From positions 35,297 to 99,296 of the forward strand of contig VBAT01000011.1 of the NCBI GenBank assembly GCA_005884665.1: a stretch of DNA of 64,000 bases, written 5' to 3'. This DNA comes from Bacteroidota bacterium. GTDB lineage: Bacteria; Bacteroidota; Bacteroidia; Chitinophagales; Chitinophagaceae. The notes under the pieces were generated by a model. That model saw only the letters and a program-made list of their open reading frames with translations, was not told the origin of the DNA and ran no database searches. This document shows, one piece after another, positions 18,519-26,651 of this stretch. The number at the start of each line of letters is the position of its first letter. Position 1 is the stretch's first letter. The position numbers and the translations under genes were made by a program.

Positions 18519-18920
18519 TTGATTATGAAAAAATATTTAGTGTACGGCATTTTATTGTCTTTAGCGCTATTTGTATTCGCAACCGTCGGAGCGCAGAAAA
18601 AAAATGAAATGACGACTGAAGAAATGGCCGGCAAACTAACCGGCTGGATGAAAACAAACCTGGAATTGACCGATAACCAGGTTGGCCAGGTGCAAACCAT
18701 CAATCTCAAATACGCAAATAAAATGATGGAATTGCAAAATGACGGTTCATCAAACAAAAAACAAAAAATGCGGGCCATGAAAGCAGACTCAGACGCAAAA
18801 GACCAGGAATTGAAAAGAGTGCTTACCGCCGACCAGTTCCAGTCCTGGCTGGTAAAAAAAGATGAAGCAAAAAAAGCATTGAAGGAAAAAATAAAAGAGA
18901 AACAAAGCAGCTCTTACTGA
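18519..18920 (+). CDS. Spy/CpxP-like small periplasmic protein
   Basis: Signal peptide; MAGKLTGWMKTNLELTDNQVGQVQTINLKYANKM; Lys-rich C-terminus. Confidence 0.65.
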   Translation: MIMKKYLVYGILLSLALFVFATVGAQKKNEMTTEEMAGKLTGWMKTNLELTDNQVGQVQTINLKYANKMMELQNDGSSNKKQKMRAMKADSDAKDQELKRVLTADQFQSWLVKKDEAKKALKEKIKEKQSSSY

Positions 18921-18941
18921 TCGCTTTGCTTTAGTACAGGT

Positions 18942-19652
18942 ATGAAAAAGCTGATAACCGTAGTCCTGGGTGTATTTATGATTCATTCCGCATACTCACA
19001 GATCATAATAGCTATATTGTTTGGAGACAAACTTAATACAGGCAAGCTTGAATTCGGAATCGTGGTCGCTCCCACTTTCACCACTATTTCGAATCTTGAC
19101 TGCAAATACCGAAATGGATTCAATCTCGGCATATACTTTAATATACATCCGGACGAAAGATTCTTTATTCATGTAGAAGGAGTGGCAAAAGGCGCGTTTG
19201 GCGCAAAGGGAATTATCCCCTACACAACAGGCAGCGATACGCTTGACAATCTCTTTGCAGGAGGATCTGTAGAAAGAAAGATCAAGGCATTTAGCTTGCC
19301 TCTCCTTTGTCGTTATGCCATCAGCCCGAAATTTTTTGCCGAAGCCGGCATACAGGCTGATATGATGCTGGGAGCTAAAGATATTTTCAACTCGGAAATA
19401 AACGGTAGCGATCTGGATTATACAGTAAAAATAAATGACAATGTCGCCTTGCTCGACTTCGGCTTAACAGGCGGACTCTTCTATAAATTCAGGAAAGACA
19501 AAAGGAGCATGGGAATGGGCATCCGGTATTTCCAGGGACTCACAGATATAATTACTACCACCAGTGGTACACAAATGAACGTAGCCTGGCAATTGATAGT
19601 CACAATCCCGATTGGTGCAGGCAAAGTACCTCCCAACGGAACGAAAAAATAA
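18942..19652 (+). CDS. Outer-membrane beta-barrel domain protein
   Basis: Signal peptide; alternating beta pattern; FGIVVAPTFTTISNL. Confidence 0.65.
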   Translation: MKKLITVVLGVFMIHSAYSQIIIAILFGDKLNTGKLEFGIVVAPTFTTISNLDCKYRNGFNLGIYFNIHPDERFFIHVEGVAKGAFGAKGIIPYTTGSDTLDNLFAGGSVERKIKAFSLPLLCRYAISPKFFAEAGIQADMMLGAKDIFNSEINGSDLDYTVKINDNVALLDFGLTGGLFYKFRKDKRSMGMGIRYFQGLTDIITTTSGTQMNVAWQLIVTIPIGAGKVPPNGTKK

Positions 19653-19673
19653 CAAACGATCAAAGAACCTGGC

Positions 19674-20837
19674 ATGAAGGGAATTAAAAAACAAATCGCA
19701 TGTCTTTTCGTTTGGCTGCTATGCTGTGGTATTATGTTTGGTCAACAGGAAAAAAAACGTGTCTCATTAAAGGATTCCCTGGATCGGGCTTTCGATGTCA
19801 GCGATTACGTCATTGACGCGAATGGGTTTGTTCCGATACCATATATTATTACCGAGCCGGCTCTTGGCGGATTTGGTGGAGCGCTCATACCTGTTTTTAT
19901 CAATAAGCGGCCTCCTTATCTAGATTCCGTAAAAGAAAAACTTATCAGGACCCCGGTAGCCCCGGATATAACAGGTGGCATTGGGCTCTATACAGCCAAT
20001 AATACATGGGGCCTCATTGGCTTTCGTTCAGGCACGCTGGTCAAAAGTCGTATCAAATACAGGATCGGTGGTGGATATCTGAACCTGAACATGTCTTTTT
20101 ACAAAACATTTGACCAGTTGGGTGAAAAAGAAATGAAATTCAACTTCAAACTCGTCCCTGTATTTCTGCAGGCAATTAAACGTATCGGTTTCTCTCACTG
20201 GTATGGAGGTTTCAAATATCTTTTCCTGAAAACCGATACACGTTATGTTGGGGACACACTTTTAAATCATCTTGCAAAAGAATTCGAACAAGAGCAGATG
20301 ATCAGCCAGCTTGGGGCAATCATTGAGCTGGATACAAGGGACAATATTTTTACACCTGATCGGGGAATAAAATTTCATATGGAGGCTGTTTGTTCCGACA
20401 ATGTGCTTGGAAGTGATTATGACTATTGGTTACTGAACTATTTTATGTTTTGGTACCGGCCGATCTCAAAAAAACTGGTTGGCGGCCTTCGTATCGACGG
20501 GCAGCAGGCGATCAGTGATCCTCCCTTTTACCTGCTTCCATTTATTAATATGCGCGGAGTACCGGCTGCACGTCACCAGGGTACTGCAACGCTACTTTCT
20601 GAAGGCGAGTTGAGATGGGATATCGTGAAGAGATGGAGCGCCGTAACGTTTGGCGGAGCCGGCAAAGCATTTGATGAATGGAATGCCATCAATGATGCGG
20701 ACTGGGTCTGGAGCTACGGCGCTGGTTTTCGCTATTTACTCGCACGCAAATTCAAACTAAGAGTAGGGATCGATGTAGCCCACGGCCCCGGAACCTGGGC
20801 TTACTATATTGTATTCGGAAGCAATTGGCAGAAATAA
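19674..20837 (+). CDS. BamA/TamA-type surface antigen beta-barrel protein
   Basis: FVPIPYIITEPALGGFGGALIPVF...LDTRDNIFTPDRGIKFHMEA...LRVGIDVAHGPGTWAYYIVFGSNW. Confidence 0.85.
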   Translation: MKGIKKQIACLFVWLLCCGIMFGQQEKKRVSLKDSLDRAFDVSDYVIDANGFVPIPYIITEPALGGFGGALIPVFINKRPPYLDSVKEKLIRTPVAPDITGGIGLYTANNTWGLIGFRSGTLVKSRIKYRIGGGYLNLNMSFYKTFDQLGEKEMKFNFKLVPVFLQAIKRIGFSHWYGGFKYLFLKTDTRYVGDTLLNHLAKEFEQEQMISQLGAIIELDTRDNIFTPDRGIKFHMEAVCSDNVLGSDYDYWLLNYFMFWYRPISKKLVGGLRIDGQQAISDPPFYLLPFINMRGVPAARHQGTATLLSEGELRWDIVKRWSAVTFGGAGKAFDEWNAINDADWVWSYGAGFRYLLARKFKLRVGIDVAHGPGTWAYYIVFGSNWQK

Positions 20838-20838
20838 A

Positions 20839-21062
20839 CTAGTGTTAAGTTAAGTGTGATTCGACGATTTATATTGACGGATACACGAATGAAAAGATTT
20901 ACTGCCTGCCTGCCGGTAGGCAGGTTTAACGATATAAACAAATTAACTGATAAACGGATGAACGATCACTAACTCCAATCACTAACTCCAATCAACGCCA
21001 CGGATGACCTTCTTTTTTATCCGTGAATCCGTGGCGACAAGATATGCTTAACATAACACTAG
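20839..21062. mobile_element. MITE-like element, copy 1
   Basis: Terminal inverted CTAGTGTTAAGTTAAG / CTTAACATAACACTAG; extended imperfect inverted repeat; second inverted copy at 46043..46234; contains a CCTGCC palindrome at 20905..20924. Confidence 0.7.
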
Positions 21063-22354
21063 AACACTTCGTTTAGTCCGCAAAATATTCCGGCGGCGCC
21101 ATATTTTCCCATAGCAAAATCAAGACATAAAGCTGAGCGGCTGTTTTTATCAAAAAGAATTCGCAATCCTAGACCTGCGGCCGGTTCCCAGTATTCGAAT
21201 ACTTTTTTATAAAGATCGTCAGATGCGGTTTGGAAATTGAAGAACGCTACGCCGCTGATTAAACTGTTTCTCGTTACTGGGAAACGGTATTCTGTTTCGA
21301 AGCAGGCATACGAAGGACCTTTGAAACGCCCAAACGTGTAACCTCTCCCGCTACGCATATAGGTATCATGAGCCGTGCCGGGCATTTCAAGGTAAGGTAT
21401 CTTACCGCTTAGCTTATAGGATGCCCATTGCCAAAATGCAAGCACATGCGCGGGATTGCGTTTGCTCAGGCTGATGTATTCCCTGAAATCATACATAAGT
21501 TGTACCGCATGCTTTGTACTTGCCATCCATGTTTCATTGAACCGTATATTGACATCTGCATAGATTCCGCGATAGGCCCTGACAGGATGTTCGCGGGTAT
21601 TATACTGGAATGCCAGGATGAAACCGTTTGCCGAGTAGCTATTTGAGTCAAAATCGTTGCGACGGCTGTATCGCTGGTGTGGAGTGCTTAAACCCTCAGT
21701 CTGCTTTTTATCATTAATATCGGTATAAATATCAAAATCGACGCCAGCGCCGATATAAAAATCTCCTGCAATCCTACGATAGGCTTTTTCAAATAGCCGG
21801 ATAAACTGGTATTTGATCGGGAAGGAACTGTCGCCGTTCTTTGTCGGCATATCATTAAAATTAAAACCGGTGATGACCCTTCCCTGCCCCGTACCGATAC
21901 CCCAGTCAACAATACCCATCTTCGACAGCTGCCAGTCACCCTGCCAGTTCCATTTGTTTCCGGGTGTAAACATATTATGACGAGCCCGGAACGTAAGTAT
22001 GTTTTTAGTGCTATAAGAAGCAGACAGATTGAAAATAGAATAGATGGTATTGGATGGAAGGCCAAATTGTTTACCTGCCATAAGGTTCACCCCGATGTTG
22101 AAACCAAAGCTGGGATTATATCCCAATATCGGCAATAATGTAATGGATGGTTTGTTATGGGGTCTTTTTTCAGCCGGACCTTTTTTGAAGATTTGACGGA
22201 CCACGTCATTTATGTCCTTTTGTTTGCTTAGATCATAGTTCCGGGTTAATGTATCCTGACCTGATGCACTGGTACAGGGATAAATAATGAACACCAGGAC
22301 AGCCAGGAAGAAAAGCAATGAACCCAGTTTTCTTTTTTCAGATGGAACTGACAT
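21059..22354 (-). CDS. BamA/TamA-type outer-membrane protein
   Basis: ITLLPILGYNPSFGFNIGVNLMAGKQFG...; terminal Phe; stop TAG lies in the end of the MITE-like element. Confidence 0.8.
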   Translation of the reverse strand: MSVPSEKRKLGSLLFFLAVLVFIIYPCTSASGQDTLTRNYDLSKQKDINDVVRQIFKKGPAEKRPHNKPSITLLPILGYNPSFGFNIGVNLMAGKQFGLPSNTIYSIFNLSASYSTKNILTFRARHNMFTPGNKWNWQGDWQLSKMGIVDWGIGTGQGRVITGFNFNDMPTKNGDSSFPIKYQFIRLFEKAYRRIAGDFYIGAGVDFDIYTDINDKKQTEGLSTPHQRYSRRNDFDSNSYSANGFILAFQYNTREHPVRAYRGIYADVNIRFNETWMASTKHAVQLMYDFREYISLSKRNPAHVLAFWQWASYKLSGKIPYLEMPGTAHDTYMRSGRGYTFGRFKGPSYACFETEYRFPVTRNSLISGVAFFNFQTASDDLYKKVFEYWEPAAGLGLRILFDKNSRSALCLDFAMGKYGAAGIFCGLNEVF

Positions 22355-22374
22355 AAACCTGTTCTCCTTTATAG

Positions 22375-22860
22375 CTATTCATGCTTCCCCTTCTTAAGAA
22401 AATAAAGACTGAGTGAAACCAAAAAGATGCCGCCGGGTATGATAAGGGTCTGCAAATCGACCGGTTCTCCATTGATCTTTTTACCCGCAAGACCGGTTAG
22501 AAATGCAATGACCATTGTGGTCAGTATAGCCTCCCACAATATGACCTTTAGCTCCATAAAATTCTTTATTCGCAGCCAGTGTGGAAGATTGACCGGGAAT
22601 CCCTTATCAGGATCAACAAACAACAGCATTACACCAAGGGCGAGAACAAAAAAAACGATAGCGATCAGGAACAGGTCAACCACCGAAAGCAGGCCGATCG
22701 CCATGATTTTCGCCAGGTGTTCCGTATCAAAGGAGCGGATGTCGGCGATCACCTTCACGAGATCGTAGGCACCCAGGAGTGTCAGTACTATTCCTGCTGC
22801 CAGCACCAGCACAGCGATAATGCCGATAAAGACCCTGAGTGTACTAAAAATATTTTTCAT
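22375..22860 (-). CDS. YqhA-like hypothetical membrane protein
   Basis: Four hydrophobic segments; LSVVDLFLIAIVFFVLALGVMLLFVD...WEAILTTMVIAFL. Confidence 0.6.
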   Translation of the reverse strand: MKNIFSTLRVFIGIIAVLVLAAGIVLTLLGAYDLVKVIADIRSFDTEHLAKIMAIGLLSVVDLFLIAIVFFVLALGVMLLFVDPDKGFPVNLPHWLRIKNFMELKVILWEAILTTMVIAFLTGLAGKKINGEPVDLQTLIIPGGIFLVSLSLYFLKKGKHE

Positions 22861-23037
22861 AAATGGAATCGGGCAGTCCCCGCCTTATATAAAGACACTT
22901 TTGAGGCTATTTTCTGCCACTGAGAGAGAAGTGCAGAGAAACAGAGCGGAGAGCGATTGGCAAGTTTGCCTGGCTTAAGCCGTTAAACCTTTTAAACCGT
23001 CTTTCTCGCCCTGATTCTCGCTCTTTCGCTGTATTGT

Positions 23038-23685
23038 TTACTTCTTCAACAAATTTGCTTTTTCCATTTGTTTAACCAGGCTGGACATGTAGGACTCGCT
23101 GAATTTTTTTATAGAGGCCGGGTCGAGCACCTTCGACTGAACCGACCACATGAGTTCCGTCGACGCGACATCGTACAGGTTGCTTTGTATAAAATAATTC
23201 TTGTCATCAGTAAAATATCCCTTCGTGGAAACACTCGGCGCGTAATGGCTATAGTAGCCGGTGTAGTAGTAGGCATAGGGTTGTACTGCATAAGTTGTCG
23301 TCCCGGGTGTATAACCCACTTGTTCCTCTTTTCGCAATAAAGAGGCGACAAAAAGGGCATCGCAACCACTTTTCTTTACCTTCTCTACGATCGAATCCTT
23401 CTCCGGCATTTTGGGATTCTCCAGTGAAGGAGGAAGAACATCACTACTCTTGACCACCATACGTCCTTTGGAGGAAGCAGCTTTCGCCAGGTCGTTTTCC
23501 AGTTGAAGTCTTACCTGTATATCTGCGGTCATCACAACGATGAACACGCTATCGTATGTCCTGCCCTGCATTTTTTCCTTATTCACCCATACATCCGCTG
23601 TTTCTGCTGTTGATTTCTTCGACGGCGAACAGTTAAACAGTAATAACGTGAGGACTGTTATCAGTAACATATTTCCTGTTTTCAT
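23038..23685 (-). CDS. Hypothetical lipoprotein with Tyr-rich loop
   Basis: Lipobox LFNCS; YAVQPYAYYYTGYYSHYAP. Confidence 0.65.
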   Translation of the reverse strand: MKTGNMLLITVLTLLLFNCSPSKKSTAETADVWVNKEKMQGRTYDSVFIVVMTADIQVRLQLENDLAKAASSKGRMVVKSSDVLPPSLENPKMPEKDSIVEKVKKSGCDALFVASLLRKEEQVGYTPGTTTYAVQPYAYYYTGYYSHYAPSVSTKGYFTDDKNYFIQSNLYDVASTELMWSVQSKVLDPASIKKFSESYMSSLVKQMEKANLLKK

Positions 23686-23703
23686 AGATCTTAATTTGAT
23701 GTT

Positions 23704-24846
23704 TCATTTATTAAATTCCCACCCTATGCTAAATATAAGTACGTAATCAAAATCATTGCCCGCAATGGCCGGCTGGTTATCGTAATTAAAAGTCAGGCCC
23801 AGCTTTATATAAAGATCAAGCGGCAGATCATATTTTGTATCAAGTGAAAAATCCACACGCCACCTGTCGGCCTCGGTAAGACTGCGATAGGCAAATATGG
23901 TATTGCTCAGGCTAAAGTCACCAATGTCAAAGAGATTTAGTGCAGAAAATGCCACTGCCTCATAGCTACTTCTGCTTTCTTTATCGGTTGTAAAGCTTTC
24001 ATTGTTTAACGAAAATCCAGCTCCTAATGACCAATACATTTTATTAGTACGGAAAATGGAATAACCGGCACCGATCTTACCCGTGGTTCGCAGGTCAAGC
24101 GCCTGTTCCGTGTTGGAAAGAAAATCCAACGACCCGGCCAGGAACCATCCTTTCGGAAGAAAATATTTGACTGACAGTCCAAACTCGGTTCGTTTTGTTT
24201 CTTCAACACTGTCCCGCTTCGAACGTAGATCATTATAATAAACATCCCCTTGCCATTTATTGCCGGCATAGCCAAATGAGCTTCTCACACTGAATTCCCG
24301 TTGGTTATTCGCCTTGGTAATATTCAATCCAAGGTCAACAGCGGCATAGGTGCGTCCCCAGAATTTGGATTTTATCCCCTTCAGGTAAACGACATCATCC
24401 ATCGTTGCTTCCATTTTTTCGCCGGTAAAAGAATTAATGTATACTTTATTACCCTCACCAGACCGAATCGAGCCATTTATGTTCTTTCCATCTTGTAGAG
24501 AGATCAGAAAATTAGTTTTTGAGTAGACTGACCTTATTCCCGACCATTCTACCGTAAAGTCCTTTTTTGAATAAGGAGTTTCAATGGTCAACACGCCATT
24601 GGTCATGGATTTTATTTCACCGACCATGATATCGTTATTTTTCAATACCAGCGAATCAGTTTGGGAATAGGCGTTAGTAACACAGCTGCACCAGAGCAGC
24701 ACTACGATGAAAAATATTTTATGGCTCAATGGGGTCGAGGGACCGGGCCTGTCGCCAGGAGCCGCCATAAAAGCATATGGCTGGGCAGGCAGGTATTTAT
24801 TGTTCCTGCGTAGTTTTTTCCGGCGAACTGCTGTCACTCCTTTCAA
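23704..24846 (-). CDS. DUF481-like outer-membrane protein
   Basis: SLVLKNNDIMVGEIKSMTNGVLTIETPYSKKDFTVEW... then C-terminal barrel; true start probably downstream of the listed one. Confidence 0.8.
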   Translation of the reverse strand: MKGVTAVRRKKLRRNNKYLPAQPYAFMAAPGDRPGPSTPLSHKIFFIVVLLWCSCVTNAYSQTDSLVLKNNDIMVGEIKSMTNGVLTIETPYSKKDFTVEWSGIRSVYSKTNFLISLQDGKNINGSIRSGEGNKVYINSFTGEKMEATMDDVVYLKGIKSKFWGRTYAAVDLGLNITKANNQREFSVRSSFGYAGNKWQGDVYYNDLRSKRDSVEETKRTEFGLSVKYFLPKGWFLAGSLDFLSNTEQALDLRTTGKIGAGYSIFRTNKMYWSLGAGFSLNNESFTTDKESRSSYEAVAFSALNLFDIGDFSLSNTIFAYRSLTEADRWRVDFSLDTKYDLPLDLYIKLGLTFNYDNQPAIAGNDFDYVLIFSIGWEFNK

Positions 24847-25264
24847 ACTTTAAGCTCATATCCGGTGGCAGACCAATCTTCATGTTCAAACCACGGAATA
24901 TATAATGGGATAAGTTCATTCCTTTCTGCATCGAGTCGGCTTTTTGTAACCCGCGAATGATGAGTTTTAAAATCTCTTTGTCTTTATTGTCCTCAAGTAA
25001 TTGATTGTTTCCGCATCAAATCCTTTCCTTATTAAATGAAATACTGATGCCGGGAGGAATACCCATATCCACGCTCACTTCTCTCATGTTGAAACCGGTG
25101 ATCTCGATCAATGGTGCCAGCCCAAGAATATCATTGATCAACGCATTGATCTTTTCGATACTGGAGTCCATCATATCCTTAAGGAAAGAAAAGGAGTCCT
25201 TCAGCTTGCTGCCCACCAGTGTAATGGAATCCGACAAACCGGTTTTTACATCTGAGAGATTCAT
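24797..25264 (-). pseudogene. Small hypothetical protein interrupted by an in-frame TGA
   Basis: 82 aa ORF ...PPGISISFNKERI, TGA at 25016-25018, then 72 in-frame codons CGNNQLLEDNKDKEILKLIIRGLQKADSMQKGMNLSHYIFRGLNMKIGLPPDMSLKFER... Confidence 0.5.
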
Positions 25265-25434
25265 AGATACAAATTTTTTGATGCGATATATATTAAAGAC
25301 GTCAGCATTGCCAGTTTAGGGCATTTAAAAAGGCTGCATATAGAAATACACAGCCTTGATTGCTGTCGTCACACTATGGTTTACTCCGTCCTGATATACT
25401 CGTTTGCTGCTAGTGGCTCTCTTTTTATATAGGG

Positions 25435-25457
25435 AGATGAGTTCATCTCTTTTTTTA
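25435..25457 (+). terminator. Rho-independent terminator-like hairpin without an obvious upstream gene
   Basis: GAGATGA-GT-TCATCTC followed by a T-run. Confidence 0.6.
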
Positions 25458-26044
25458 TTCTTTGAAAAAACATAGGGTACGCTTTTTAATCTGCTAATTG
25501 AATATGAGACTGACCCTGTTTAATTCACAATTTGAATATACAGTAAGAAGAAGGGGAATTCTATTTTTTGGGGTTACAATCGGCCTCATATTATAAAAGT
25601 GGGCTTTGTCTTTATGTTCGTGCAGCAATTGAATAAAAACCATCAGCAAATCACGATTATAGGTCGCCCTAAACAATTGTCCGCAGCCTGTACAATATGA
25701 ATAAGCAAAATTTTATAAGAGTTCCCGATGAACAGCCCTTTATGCTTGCTTTACGCCCTGAGTATGGATAGTTTTGTTGAGACGATTCCAGCAAGAAGTT
25801 ATGAGCCCGGCCTTGATCTATATATGCCTAGTAAGTTTTTCGATTATCGAGATTTACAGAAATACGACGGGAAGAAAAAACAAAAAGAAGAGTTTCTGAT
25901 ACCGCAGTACCGGAAAAAATTACACCCCCGGCGATTATACGCAAATACCATTTTTCAATATAACCTGATTGGGTAGATTCACGGTTTCGAAGGGAGAAGT
26001 ATTTTTATACTTCTTCCTCTTTTATTTAACCCTTCCCCGGCAGC

Positions 26045-26464
26045 ATGGATGCAACTGGCTACATAGATATTCCGCTTTATACTGCTTATAAAAAGGATTC
26101 GGATTCTGAATACCTGGATGGCAGCAAATACCGCTACGCATTGAAATTCGATAAAGATTATTGGCCACTCACTGTTTTCTGGAGCCTGACGACTTACCGG
26201 ATGTCGGGAAACATCCGCAAAAGCGACCCGGTACGCAGGTACCTCATACATTCACCGCTGTTCTCGGGGTTATTAAAAGATGCAGATGGCGGTTTAACGA
26301 TCTATCTGCAAAGAGAATCACCAGGCAGGGATAAAGAAAGTAACTGGTTACCTCCTCCGCGCGGCTTATTCTTTATAGCACTAAGGGTTTATTTACCAAA
26401 ACAAGATCCTCTTATCAAACGAGGTGATGTTCTATCACTGGAAAAATCCGTCATTTGCCCGTAA
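26045..26464 (+). pseudogene. Truncated DUF1214 (C-terminal DUF1254-family) fragment
   Basis: PLTVFWSLTTYRMSGN...RRYLIHSPLFSGLLKDADGGLTIYLQRESPGRDKESNWLPPPRGLFFIALRVYLPKQDPL aligns with the C-terminus of 12514..13911. Confidence 0.8.
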
Positions 26465-26651
26465 TTCAGAATTCAATAGCGACGGGTATACTATTATAAT
26501 TCTTGTCCAGAAATGAAACGTTTTATTTTGATGGTTCCCCAATGAAGCCCAATATTGTACATGGTTTTTCAAACAGAATGTATAGCGTGCTTTCAATTAC
26601 AGGTATAATTACCGATCCATTTGTAAAATCGATTCCGAATCGGGCTTCCCT

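Noticed and set aside
25016-25018. Selenocysteine codon interpretation of the in-frame TGA
   Set aside because: No SECIS-like hairpin was identified and no selenoprotein family fits; mutation or separate ORFs are simpler
25728-25976. 82 aa ORF in the decay zone
   Set aside because: Followed by a hairpin (GGAGAAGTAT/ATACTTCTTCC) but no recognisable domain; too weak to call a gene
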